In this document: positions 1 through 8,325 of the stretch, piece after piece
Layout of the letters: each line of letters opens with the position of its first letter
Numbering within the stretch: position 1 is the stretch's first letter
NCBI GenBank assembly: GCA_023257955.1
Contig: JALRAY010000009.1
Location: 1 to 23,191 of the forward strand
Length of the DNA: 23,191 nt
Source of the DNA: Amoebophilaceae bacterium
Lineage (GTDB): Bacteria; Bacteroidota; Bacteroidia; Cytophagales; Amoebophilaceae
Reading direction: 5' to 3'
Translations under genes and position numbers: made by a program
The notes under the pieces: model-generated
What the model saw: the letters and a program-made list of their open reading frames with translations, nothing else
Databases searched by the model: none
What the model was told of the DNA's origin: nothing

Positions 1-112
1 AGCTGTCTAATATGGAAGCAATAGAGTTGGGTTTGCGAGGTAGGTAGTATAAGGATTGTAATAATTCGCCTGGAACTGTAAGAAAAGTGTAACTTTGCGT
101 TGTATACTCAAA

Positions 113-178
113 AAAAATACCCCCCGGGGCAAGTCCTCTCCGCTATGCTCGACTTCGCTTCGCGAGGCGGGGTATTGT
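113..178. repeat. GC-rich palindromic repeat, long copy
   Basis: Outer arms ATACCCC (117-123) and GGGGTAT (169-175) are exact inverted repeats. The interior carries CGCTTCGCGAGGCGGGG. The element shares AAAATACCCC, a GCAA..CCTCT block and CGCTTCGCGA(G/A)GCGGGG with the copy at 1490-1532. The shorter copy lacks about 16 internal bases. The GC-rich block stands out in an AT-rich spacer. This looks like a small dispersed palindromic element; its mobility is not known. Confidence 0.6.
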
Positions 179-201
179 CGAATGTATATAATTCTTTCTT
201 T

Positions 202-219
202 CCCGCCGCAAGCAGCGGG
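202..219. repeat. Short GC-rich hairpin
   Basis: Arms CCCGC (202-206) and GCGGG (215-219) enclose CGCAAGCA. The element continues into GGAATT, as the downstream copy at 1490-1532 does after its G run. It may be a further, diverged member of the same palindromic family, or the right end of the 113-178 element. Confidence 0.4.
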
Positions 220-474
220 GAATTCAACCCTATGAGATTAAATCATATACTAATTAGGTTAAAGATTGCGGAATTGTAAATTTTAAAATCGGCTTACTGC
301 GCAGTTAAAAAGCTATTATTGGGTTAGTGCGTATGCCATTTTTCGTATTCTCTACTATAACCAGTATCTTGAGCATTATAAAAGCTAGTTATTATAGACA
401 ATCTAACACTAAAGTTATGCCAATCCCTGTGGTAAATAGGAGCGCTTTAAGTAACTAAAATTAAACCAGTTCAA

Positions 475-640
475 ATGATTATCATAATGATGAAATTAAT
501 AAAAAATAACAACCTGCTATTTGCTACATGCGTAGCGCTAAGCAGTATATATATTAGGAGGATGTAATGAATGTCTTCAAGGAGTGGTGCCAAACAATAA
601 TAAAGTGACCATCGAAACCTCAAAATATAAAATAAGATAG
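475..640 (+). pseudogene. Broken 5' part of U-box gene: lipoprotein signal peptide
   Basis: An ATG at 475 (better at 490) opens a frame encoding a basic start (MKLIKNNN) and a hydrophobic stretch LLFATCVALSSIYI. It stops at TAA 565-567. One frame over, 551-637 reads ILGGCNECLQGVV, then PNNNKVTIETSKYKI, up to TAG 638-640. LGGC is a good lipobox. Adding one TA unit to the tract at 546-553 would join the two parts into a standard lipoprotein signal peptide. After 631 the first frame reopens and runs without a stop into the U-box gene. I infer that these are the first ~55 codons of an ancestral U-box lipoprotein, now separated by two frame breaks. A real but separate small peptide is less likely. 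Confidence 0.55.
546..553. repeat. TA dinucleotide tract at frame break
   Basis: (TA)4 directly followed by TTA. A gain of one TA here fuses the signal-peptide frame to the lipobox frame, giving S-S-I-Y-I-L-G-G-C. The tract is short, so classical phase variation is only a possibility; a one-off slippage deletion is equally consistent. Confidence 0.45.
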
Positions 641-720
641 CATTCATCACGATCAAACAAACAGAAGCTGATGATGAAATAAAGCTGCGGGAAGTATGCC
701 TTAAATGGACAGATGGATTT

Positions 721-1434
721 GTGAGAGCAGATGGTAAACCACTACCCGATACATTAGCCATGGAAGGTCACGAAGAAGCAATAGAATATAATAAAGAATA
801 CGTAATCTCAGTAAAAGCGGCATATGCAACACAATATGGCACGGAGAATAAAACCCTCAAACTGACCGTAGGTGACGAAGAAGAAGCCGATAAATTTGCA
901 AGCCAAACTTACGTGGTGACTTGGGAATATACGTCACCAGGAGAAGGAGCAGACCTAGAACAAATGCAAGAAGACCTAGAACAAACGCAAGAAGATCTAG
1001 CACAGACACAAGCAGAAGCAAAAGCAAAAACAGCACAAGCATTATTAGAAGAAGTTTTAAATTGGACAGCACAAGCAGACCCAGCACAAGCAGCAGAAGG
1101 AACACCAGGAGCACAAGCAGACTTAACACAAGTCAGAGCTGAGTTAGCAAAAGCAAAAGAAAAGCTAGCCAAAGCAGAAAAAGTAATAAAAGAAATTGGT
1201 GGTGATTTAACATGTCCTATTTCACAAGCAGTTTTTGTCGATCCTGTCATATGTAGTGATGGTCACACTTATTCACGTGATCAAATTAACAAATGGTTTA
1301 GCACAAACCTGGAACGTAAATCTCCACTGACGGGGGTGGACTTACAATATTGGGATCCAGTTTCCAATATGCTTGCAAAAAAAGTAATAGATGCATTAAA
1401 AAAGAATGGATACAGTTGGTGCTTAAGCGAATAA
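721..1434 (+). CDS. U-box domain protein (E3 ubiquitin ligase-like), coiled coil
   Basis: The coding frame is open from 631, but the first usual start is GTG 721, giving 237 residues. Residues 1-76 are a mixed polar domain I do not recognise. Residues 78-98 are three heptads, DLEQMQE, DLEQTQE and DLAQTQA. An Ala/Gln/Lys/Glu-rich, coiled-coil-like stretch follows to ~158. Residues ~162-232 form a U-box: DLTCPIS, DPVICSDGHTYSR, then the SPLTG turn. In eukaryotes U-boxes bind E2 enzymes and promote ubiquitin transfer. Bacteria lack ubiquitin, so a role on host proteins is the natural inference. The upstream frame breaks suggest a full-length form once carried a lipoprotein signal; the present product may be an N-terminally shortened protein or untranslated. 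The U-box call is strong; expression is uncertain. Confidence 0.7.
   Translation: MRADGKPLPDTLAMEGHEEAIEYNKEYVISVKAAYATQYGTENKTLKLTVGDEEEADKFASQTYVVTWEYTSPGEGADLEQMQEDLEQTQEDLAQTQAEAKAKTAQALLEEVLNWTAQADPAQAAEGTPGAQADLTQVRAELAKAKEKLAKAEKVIKEIGGDLTCPISQAVFVDPVICSDGHTYSRDQINKWFSTNLERKSPLTGVDLQYWDPVSNMLAKKVIDALKKNGYSWCLSE
952..1014 (+). repeat. Three 21-bp tandem repeats encoding heptads
   Basis: Three in-frame 21-base units encode DLEQMQE, DLEQTQE and DLAQTQA (residues 78-98 of the U-box protein). Each codes one heptad, as expected of a coiled-coil region that can grow or shrink by unit duplication. Confidence 0.7.
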
Positions 1435-1489
1435 AAGGTATAAAAAATCAACTTTTGCTACTATGCTAACGGAGATAGAGTAAGTAATA

Positions 1490-1532
1490 AAATACCCCGT
1501 AGCAAACCCTCTCGCTTCGCGAAGCGGGGGAA
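1490..1532. repeat. GC-rich palindromic repeat, short copy
   Basis: The copy starts with AAATACCCC, contains the perfect 14-base palindrome CGCTTCGCGAAGCG (1513-1526) and ends GGGGAATT. It matches the repeat at 113-178, minus about 16 internal bases. The U-box locus lies between the two copies. The hairpin could also help end transcription of that gene, although no T run follows. Confidence 0.6.
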
Positions 1533-1694
1533 TTTAAGTTTAGTTGCTTGTTTTTGTATAACATCTCAGGTAGTGGTCTAAATATAGGTGCTGTGTAAAG
1601 TATATCCGATCTATTATGCCAAAGCAAGCCATCTCTCTCATAGATTACCTTGTATACTTAATCCACTACCAAAAACACTTTTAAAATAACTAAC

Positions 1695-3509
1695 ATGACA
1701 GATCATACATCCATTAGAAACCTTGCCATCATAGCCCATGTAGATCATGGCAAAACTACACTCATAGATAACATCCTGAAGCAAAGCAATACCTTCCGTG
1801 AAAACCAACAAGTAGAAGAACGGTTGATGGATTCTAATGACTTGGAAAAAGAACGAGGTATTACTATCCTGGCTAAATGCACCTCGGTGTATTACAAAGA
1901 CTATAAGCTGAACATTATCGATACCCCAGGTCACGCGGATTTTGGAGGTGAGGTAGAACGGGTGTTGTCTATGGTAGAAGGGGTGGTACTATTGGTAGAT
2001 GCTTCGGAAGGTGCTATGCCGCAAACAAAGTTTGTGCTTAGCAAAGCGCTGAAGCTGGGGCTTAAGCCCATCGTTGTCATCAACAAGATAGATCGCTCGG
2101 ATAGCCGAATAGACGCGGTGTTAGATGAGGTGTTTGAACTTTTCTCGGCCCTAGATGCTACGGAAGAACAATTGAACTTTCCGGTATTGTATGCGGTAGG
2201 TAAGGAAGGTTGGGCTATCACCGAGTTAGATCAACCCCATGAGAACTTGGAGCCGTTGTTTAACCTTATCCTCAATCACATCCCTGCTCCCTCTGTAGAT
2301 CAGCAGGCGCCCTTTTCTATGCTGGCTACTATTCTTTCTGCCGATGCCTATATGGGCAAGATCTTAATCGGGAAAGTGTATAGCGGTGTCGCGCAAATCA
2401 ATACCCCTGTAAAGGCTATTAACCTGAATAATGAATTGTTGGAAACCACCAAGCTCACTAAGTTATTTGGCTTTAAGGGAATAGACCGTATTCCTTTATC
2501 GCAGGCAGTTGCGGGTGATATCGTTGCTATAGCAGGGGTGGAGAAAGCATCCGTTTCGGATACGATTTGTGATCCCAGTGTAACAGCACCGCTACGTTCT
2601 ACCCCTGTAGATCCACCTACCATGTCTGTAACCATCAGTGTAAATGATTCGCCTTTTGGCGGACAAGATGGTACCAAAGTCACTTCTAGCATCATCTTAG
2701 AGCGACTGCAGAAGGAAGCTGAAACGAACGTAGCCATCACCTTGAATGTGGACGAAAGGAAAGAAGCCTTTGAAGTAGGAGGGAGGGGTGAGTTGCAGAT
2801 AGGGGTATTGATTGAGACGATGCGCCGTGAAGGTTTTGAACTTGCTGTGGCAAGACCTAAGGTGCTCTTTCAAAGGGATGAGAACAATAACCTCTTGGAG
2901 CCTATAGAAGAAGTGGTAGTTGATGTGGACGAGTGCTATAGTGGCGTAGTGGTGGAAAAGCTTTCTAAAAGAAAAGGAGAGATGAAGGACATGCGCCCTT
3001 CTGGGGGAAGTAAACTCAGAATCATCTTTTATGTTCCTTCTCGCGGACTAATTGGTTATCAAACGGAGTTTAGAAATGATACGCGAGGTACGGGTGTGTT
3101 AAGTAGGGTCTTTCATGCTTATGAACCTTATAAAGGTGATTTTGAAAAACGCAGAAATGGTATGCTCGTCTCTAACTGTGATGGAGATACTACCGCCTAT
3201 GCTATGATGAACTTAGAGGATAGAGGAACTTTATTTATTCCCCCTAGAACCAAAGTATATACAGGCATGATTATCGGAGAGCATAACCGGGATAATGACT
3301 TGGATGTAAACGCTGTACGTGAGAAAAAGCTTACGAACATGCGTGCTGCTTCTAGCGATAAAGCTTTAATATTGAGCCCTCACAGAGAACTGACGCTAGA
3401 GGAAACCATTTCTTATATAGATGATGATGAGTTGGTAGAAGTTACGCCACAGAACATTCGCTTACGGAAAAAAGGGCTATTGCCTCATGAAAGAAAGAAA
3501 AAAGCTTGA
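1695..3509 (+). CDS. typA: Ribosome-associated GTPase TypA/BipA
   Basis: A translational GTPase related to EF-G that binds the 70S ribosome and supports 50S assembly and stress adaptation. At 604 residues it is the usual length. GTP-binding motifs are clear: AHVDHGKTT (residues 14-22, P loop), ERGITI in switch I, DTPGH (76-80) and NKID (130-133). EF-G-like domain 2 follows. The later part has the family stretch GGRGELQIGVLIETMRREG and a BipA-type C-terminal domain ending in a Lys-rich tail. The ATG at 1695 follows an A-rich tract without a Shine-Dalgarno, as is usual in Bacteroidota, and leads straight into the P-loop strand. It appears to be transcribed alone: a terminator lies 30 bases downstream. 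No damage is visible. Confidence 0.97.
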   Translation: MTDHTSIRNLAIIAHVDHGKTTLIDNILKQSNTFRENQQVEERLMDSNDLEKERGITILAKCTSVYYKDYKLNIIDTPGHADFGGEVERVLSMVEGVVLLVDASEGAMPQTKFVLSKALKLGLKPIVVINKIDRSDSRIDAVLDEVFELFSALDATEEQLNFPVLYAVGKEGWAITELDQPHENLEPLFNLILNHIPAPSVDQQAPFSMLATILSADAYMGKILIGKVYSGVAQINTPVKAINLNNELLETTKLTKLFGFKGIDRIPLSQAVAGDIVAIAGVEKASVSDTICDPSVTAPLRSTPVDPPTMSVTISVNDSPFGGQDGTKVTSSIILERLQKEAETNVAITLNVDERKEAFEVGGRGELQIGVLIETMRREGFELAVARPKVLFQRDENNNLLEPIEEVVVDVDECYSGVVVEKLSKRKGEMKDMRPSGGSKLRIIFYVPSRGLIGYQTEFRNDTRGTGVLSRVFHAYEPYKGDFEKRRNGMLVSNCDGDTTAYAMMNLEDRGTLFIPPRTKVYTGMIIGEHNRDNDLDVNAVREKKLTNMRAASSDKALILSPHRELTLEETISYIDDDELVEVTPQNIRLRKKGLLPHERKKKA

Positions 3510-3539
3510 CCTCATAACCGGCCCGAAGTAGATCACAAA

Positions 3540-3568
3540 GGGAAGACTGCAACGTCTTCTCTTTTTTT
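3540..3568 (+). terminator. Rho-independent terminator after typA
   Basis: GGGAAGAC and GTCTTCTC form an 8-bp stem (one G-U pair) around a 6-base loop, followed by seven T (3562-3568). It sits 30 bases past the typA stop and points the same way. Confidence 0.8.
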
Positions 3569-3730
3569 GTGAGAGGTACATCTATCTATGCCCCTCACTG
3601 TATACAAAGTATCGAAAAAACTCCATCAACAAATAGCGGACGGCACATTTTTATTCCTTAATTATGAAAAATTTTAACAAGCTGCTTTAACTTCAACCTC
3701 CTTTTACATTCCCTATCTATCATACATACG

Positions 3731-6700
3731 ATGCAAGCAACTGATTTACTTTCCTTGTATACCCAAAATGAATGGATTACAAACCTATCAACACAATTAA
3801 GTAGCGGCAACGCTACCAGCCAAGACAAGCACATACACATAAAAGGCTTAACAGGCAGCCTCCCTGCCGTATTAGGCGCTAGCATGCTTCAGCTCACAAA
3901 GCAGCCACAAGTGTTTATCATGGAAGATAAAGAAACCGCTGCCTATGGCTATACCGATTGCCAGAACCTACTCGGGGAAGAACACGTGTGGTTATACCCC
4001 TCATTAGGACTGCGTGCGCAGGAGGCAATTGACTTTGCAAGCCCCGAACACATTGCTAGAAATGAAGTCTTGCAACACTTGATGGATCCCCAGCAAACAC
4101 CACAAATCATCATCACCTACCCAGAAGCCATAGCTACGCAGGTATGGAGTAGCGATACCTATCAACAGCATATGTGGGAAATGCGTCCGGGGCAATCTAC
4201 TATCATCTTAGGGGAGCTACTCGATAAGTTGACCAATGCCGGCTTTGTGCATGCAGATGCCGTGTATGAAGTAGGGCAATTTGCCGTTCATGGCGGCATC
4301 ATAGATGTCTTTTCATATGCCAATCAATTACCCTTTCGGATAGAGCTGGTAGGACAAAACGTAGCAAGCATCCGCCTCTTCGATCCTACCCATCAACGCT
4401 CTGTTGCCGAAGTCAAGCACGCCAAAATCTTCAACCCACAGCAAGGTAATATCTCTATAAGCTATACCCCTTGGTTACACTTTTTAGCAGCAGGCACATT
4501 GCTATGGTACCAAGACTATGACCTGGCTCTGCAGACACTAACGGAGTGCTACACAAAATCCCAATCAGCGATAACAAGCACTCCCCAAGCTCCGCAGCAT
4601 GATGACCTATATACCCTCCATTACACCTCGCCTGAAGCATGGCAACAAGCTGCTACAAACTTCCCTAGTATCGCCTTCGGTACCCGCCCAAGCGCTTCCT
4701 CTATACACGCAACCATTACCTATGAATCCCATCCACAGCCCCAGTTTCATCAACAATTTGATTTGCTAGCAGAAAACCTACATAGCAATCACAACAAAGG
4801 CTTGACCAATATTTTATTGACAGCAACCAAGGATCAATTTGAACGCCTGCAACACATCTTTGAAGACCTAGATGCTATAGCACACTTTCAGCACATTCCT
4901 TTAACCTTAAGCAAAGGCTATATCGACCCGCAAGTAGGCATTGCCTGCTATACCGATCACCAGATCTTTGATCGCTACTACAGGTATAAATCACCCCAAA
5001 AATACTCCAAACACAAAGCCATCACCCTCAAAGAGCTAAACAGCCTGCAGATGGGAGACTATGTAGTGCATATAGATTATGGCATTGCCCTCTTTGGCGG
5101 ACTCAGCAAGCTTACCGTCAACAATCAAGCGCAAGAAGTATTGCGGTTGATCTTTCGCGATAATGACACCATGTACGTAGGCTTGCATATGCTCCATAAA
5201 ATCACCAAGTACTCCGGCAAAAGCGGCCTGCCGCCGACTACCAGCAAACTAGGTAGTGCTGGTTGGGATCAAAAAAAGCAGAAGGTCAAAAAGAAGATAC
5301 AAGAACTAGCTACCGACCTCATCAATCTGTACAGCAAGCGGAAACATGCTACAGGCTTTAGCTTTAGCCCCGATAAAAGCATACAAGCTGAACTAGAATC
5401 TTCCTTCATCTATGAAGATACCCCCGATCAAATGATGGCCTCCGTAGCCGTAAAGAAAGATATGGAACTACCTACCCCCATGGACCGTTTGATCTGCGGC
5501 GATGTAGGCTTTGGAAAGACAGAGGTAGCCATTCGCGCCGCCTTCAAAGCCATTCAAGACCAGAAGCAGGTAGCCATTCTGGTGCCTAGCACCATCCTCG
5601 CCCTACAGCATTATAATTCCTTTAAAGATCGGCTAGCCAACTTTAAAGTCAACATCCAATATGTCAACCGCTTTAAATCCACCCAAGCAATCAATGCCAT
5701 TAAAAGTGCTTTAAAGGCAGGCGAGATTGATATCCTGATTGGCACCCATAGCATCCTTAACCCCGCATTTCAGTTTAAAGACCTAGGCCTTTTGGTGATA
5801 GATGAAGAACAAAAATTTGGCGTAAAAGCCAAAGAATACATCAAGCGCTACAAGTTGAATGTGGATATACTGACGTTAACCGCTACCCCTATTCCTAGAA
5901 CCCTACACTTCTCCCTCATGGGCGCGCGGGACTTAAGCATCATCTCCACCCCCCCTGCGAACCGTCAGCCCGTGCAAACCGCTATCCATACCTTTGATAA
6001 ACAAGTCATCCAAGACGCCATCCACTATGAGGTACAAAGAGGCGGGCAAGTATTCATTGTCCATAACCGCGTAGCCAGTCTAGATGAAGTCGTCAAAATC
6101 ATTCATAACATGGTGCCCGAATATCGCATAGGCGTAGCCCATGGGCAGATGGCAGGTAACCAGTTAGAAAAACACATCCTCGGCTTTATAGCTAAAGAAT
6201 ACGATATCCTAATCTCTACCAACATCATAGAAGCCGGGCTTGACATCCCCAATGCGAACACCATTATCATTAACGACAGCCATATGTTTGGCCTTTCCGA
6301 CCTGCACCAGATGCGCGGAAGGGTAGGTAGGTCCAATACCAAAGCCTTCTGCTACCTGATAGCGCCCCCCTCTGTGAGTTTAACCGAAGATGCACGCAAA
6401 CGGCTCAGCACTCTTGTGGAGTTTACAGAACTAGGAGATGGATTAAAAGTAGCGATGCGGGACTTAGATATCCGAGGAGCTGGTAATATGATGGGCGCGG
6501 AACAAAGTGGATTTATTGCAGATATCGGCTTTGAGACCTATTGCAAGCTCTTGGATGAAACCGTGCAAGAATTGAAGGAGACAACGTTTAAAGAATTATT
6601 TGCCGAAGAGCTGGCGCAAAAAGATCCCCTAGAAAAAGTAGAATGCATCTTGGAGACAGACTTGGCATTACTCATCCCCATCACCTATGTCAACAATGAT

Positions 6701-7099
6701 AACGAAAGACTGAAACTCTATACCACCTTGGATAACATCGATACGGAAGAAAAGCTACACGCCTTTCAACAAGAATTACAAGACCGCTTTGGCCCTTTAC
6801 CAAACGTTGTGCAAGACCTTATACACGCCATTAGACTCCGGTGGCTAGCCAAACAACTCCGGTGCTCCAAATTGAAGCTAAAGGACGGCAACATGCGATG
6901 CTACCTTGCTGCAGAAGACAATCATACAACCGCACAATCATCCCTGGAAACGATTTTACTTTATGTACAAACATATCCAGAACGTTGTCGCCTGCAAAAC
7001 AGCAGCACACATGTATTAGTTATCATTCAAGACATACCGACCATCCAAGCTGCGCAGCAAGTCTTAGAAACCATGATCGCTTGCCAGCACGCTGGCTGA
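3731..7099 (+). CDS. mfd: Transcription-repair coupling factor Mfd
   Basis: An SF2 DNA translocase that pushes stalled RNA polymerase off damaged DNA and recruits UvrA. It has 1122 residues, close to the E. coli length. The N-terminal ~340 residues are the degenerate UvrB-like module (GGIIDVFS near 190). The RNA-polymerase-interacting domain starts near residue 440 (MGDYVVHIDYGIALFGG). Translocase motifs are GDVGFGKTE (590-598, Walker A), DEEQ (691-694), TATPIPRT (717-724), STNIIEAGLDIP, and QMRGRVGR (860-867). The C-terminal TRCF domain follows to the end. The start at ATG 3731 is the first in frame with the N-terminal module; there is no Shine-Dalgarno. Arg codons are mostly CGN, in contrast to the AGA-rich gene at 14378. 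It lies 221 bases after typA, beyond that gene's terminator, so it has its own promoter. Confidence 0.97.
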   Translation: MQATDLLSLYTQNEWITNLSTQLSSGNATSQDKHIHIKGLTGSLPAVLGASMLQLTKQPQVFIMEDKETAAYGYTDCQNLLGEEHVWLYPSLGLRAQEAIDFASPEHIARNEVLQHLMDPQQTPQIIITYPEAIATQVWSSDTYQQHMWEMRPGQSTIILGELLDKLTNAGFVHADAVYEVGQFAVHGGIIDVFSYANQLPFRIELVGQNVASIRLFDPTHQRSVAEVKHAKIFNPQQGNISISYTPWLHFLAAGTLLWYQDYDLALQTLTECYTKSQSAITSTPQAPQHDDLYTLHYTSPEAWQQAATNFPSIAFGTRPSASSIHATITYESHPQPQFHQQFDLLAENLHSNHNKGLTNILLTATKDQFERLQHIFEDLDAIAHFQHIPLTLSKGYIDPQVGIACYTDHQIFDRYYRYKSPQKYSKHKAITLKELNSLQMGDYVVHIDYGIALFGGLSKLTVNNQAQEVLRLIFRDNDTMYVGLHMLHKITKYSGKSGLPPTTSKLGSAGWDQKKQKVKKKIQELATDLINLYSKRKHATGFSFSPDKSIQAELESSFIYEDTPDQMMASVAVKKDMELPTPMDRLICGDVGFGKTEVAIRAAFKAIQDQKQVAILVPSTILALQHYNSFKDRLANFKVNIQYVNRFKSTQAINAIKSALKAGEIDILIGTHSILNPAFQFKDLGLLVIDEEQKFGVKAKEYIKRYKLNVDILTLTATPIPRTLHFSLMGARDLSIISTPPANRQPVQTAIHTFDKQVIQDAIHYEVQRGGQVFIVHNRVASLDEVVKIIHNMVPEYRIGVAHGQMAGNQLEKHILGFIAKEYDILISTNIIEAGLDIPNANTIIINDSHMFGLSDLHQMRGRVGRSNTKAFCYLIAPPSVSLTEDARKRLSTLVEFTELGDGLKVAMRDLDIRGAGNMMGAEQSGFIADIGFETYCKLLDETVQELKETTFKELFAEELAQKDPLEKVECILETDLALLIPITYVNNDNERLKLYTTLDNIDTEEKLHAFQQELQDRFGPLPNVVQDLIHAIRLRWLAKQLRCSKLKLKDGNMRCYLAAEDNHTTAQSSLETILLYVQTYPERCRLQNSSTHVLVIIQDIPTIQAAQQVLETMIACQHAG

Positions 7100-7233
7100 T
7101 GATGCATAATGACGCGTGCTACCCCCAACTCTCACGTCTTAGAAATCTCTTTTGGCTACTGGTCTACATAACGGTGTGCGGGAGCAATGCGCGGAGCCAA
7201 AGCCATCAACGCAAAGGCTCCATACACAAGCTG

Positions 7234-8325
7234 CTACAATTTAAAGTCCTGGAAATAACTCAGGTTTTGATGAGGCTGTAGCTTTGTTAAGACATGATAA
7301 AACAAGTTTATGCATTGCTCGATATCATTCTGATGGACCATTTCTACGGTGGTATGCATATACTTTAGCGGTAGCGAAATCAAGGCCGAAGGAATACCTT
7401 CACCGCAATACGCAAAGGCATCCGTATCGGTGCCTGTTACTCTAGAATTAGCTTGCCACTGGATAGGGATATTGTTTTGTTGCGCGGCGTCTTTCAATAA
7501 TTTCAGCACATTATGTTGTATAGCAGGCGCATGGGACAATACGGGGCCTTTGCCACAGGCTAAATCCCCTTGTTTGATTTTGTTATAGTGGGGCGTTTGG
7601 GTATCATGCGTTACGTCTGTTACAATCGCGATATCAGGTTTGATGCGGTGTGCCAACATGCCCGCGCCTCGCAAGCCTACTTCTTCTTGTACGGCATTGG
7701 CAATGTAGAGCGCAAAAGGGAGCTTCACTTTGTTTTCCTTCAATTTTCTAGCTACTTCTGCAATCATAAAACCTCCCATGCGGTTATCTAATCCACGGCC
7801 GACAAAGTACGTATCATTTAACATCGCTAAATCAGCATCAAAAGTGACCACACTTCCTATCTGGATGCCTAACGCTTTTACTTCCTCATCCGAGTGGCAT
7901 CCGCAGTCTAGAATCACCGTTTCCATATCAGGCACCTTTTTGGACTTTCTATCCGCACCGTCCCGTACATGGATAGCAGGCCATCCAAATACTGCTGGTA
8001 TTGTTTTACCATCTACGTGGATTTTTGCGCGCATAGAAGGGCTGATCTCGTAGTCAGAACCACCATTGCGCGTGACGTACATATACCCTTCTTTGTTGAT
8101 GTAGTTGACATACCAAGAAATTTCATCCGCATGGGCTTCTATCGCTACTTTATAATTCGCTTGCGGATTGATAACGCCTACCGCATTACCGTAAGCATCT
8201 GTAAAATAGTCATCGATGTAAGGACGGATGTATTCCAACCAAATCTTCTGCCCACTGACTTCGTACCCTGTAGGCGCTGTGTTATTTAAGTATTTAAAAA
8301 GAAATTCTTTGCTTGTGTTATTCAT
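7234..8325 (-). CDS. M42 family metal-dependent aminopeptidase
   Basis: A cytosolic two-metal (Zn or Co) aminopeptidase of the M42 (glutamyl aminopeptidase/endo-glucanase M/TET-like) family, which trims short peptides from the N terminus. At 363 residues it has the usual length. Metal and catalytic residues are all present: H65 and D67 in EAHADE, the bridging D180 in GRGLDNRMGG, the catalytic pair E214-E215 in QEEVGLRGA, D237 in TDVTHDT, and H324 in KYMHTT. It is convergent with mfd (134 bases between the stops) and divergent from dnaK. With the Opp importer in the same window, a role in using imported peptides is likely, though not shown by linkage. The exact substrate preference cannot be read from the sequence. 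Confidence 0.93.
   Translation of the reverse strand: MNNTSKEFLFKYLNNTAPTGYEVSGQKIWLEYIRPYIDDYFTDAYGNAVGVINPQANYKVAIEAHADEISWYVNYINKEGYMYVTRNGGSDYEISPSMRAKIHVDGKTIPAVFGWPAIHVRDGADRKSKKVPDMETVILDCGCHSDEEVKALGIQIGSVVTFDADLAMLNDTYFVGRGLDNRMGGFMIAEVARKLKENKVKLPFALYIANAVQEEVGLRGAGMLAHRIKPDIAIVTDVTHDTQTPHYNKIKQGDLACGKGPVLSHAPAIQHNVLKLLKDAAQQNNIPIQWQANSRVTGTDTDAFAYCGEGIPSALISLPLKYMHTTVEMVHQNDIEQCINLFYHVLTKLQPHQNLSYFQDFKL

Larger units (their letters stand above)
1..474. other. Spacer with palindromic repeats and no callable gene
   Basis: I can call no gene here. The only structured parts are a GC-rich inverted repeat near 113-178 and a hairpin at 202-219, listed separately. Two short open stretches touch the left edge: a plus-strand frame ending with TAG at 45-47, and a minus-strand frame open from about 142 down to 1 without a start codon. 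Both could be remnants of a neighbouring gene, but neither resembles a family I recognise. 231-474 is AT-rich and featureless to my eye; it probably carries the promoter of the U-box locus, but I see no convincing element. Confidence 0.5.

Noticed and set aside
857..1250. Long minus-strand and alternate plus-strand frames over the U-box coiled-coil region, some rich in Leu or Arg/Ser
   Set aside because: They are by-products of the repeated GCA/CAA/GAA codons of the real gene; the composition is one-sided and has no family resemblance.
3663..3689. Eight-codon reading frame upstream of mfd as a leader peptide
   Set aside because: Any spacer yields such frames; no run of regulatory codons and no attenuator hairpin accompany it.
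7193..7221. GGAGCC/GGCTCC hairpin between convergent mfd and aminopeptidase genes
   Set aside because: The loop is 17 bases and no T run follows on either strand, so I did not call it a terminator.
6841..7281. Plus-strand frame of 146 codons overlapping the mfd end
   Set aside because: It lies in another frame of the clearly coding mfd C terminus and overlaps the convergent peptidase; no recognisable domain.
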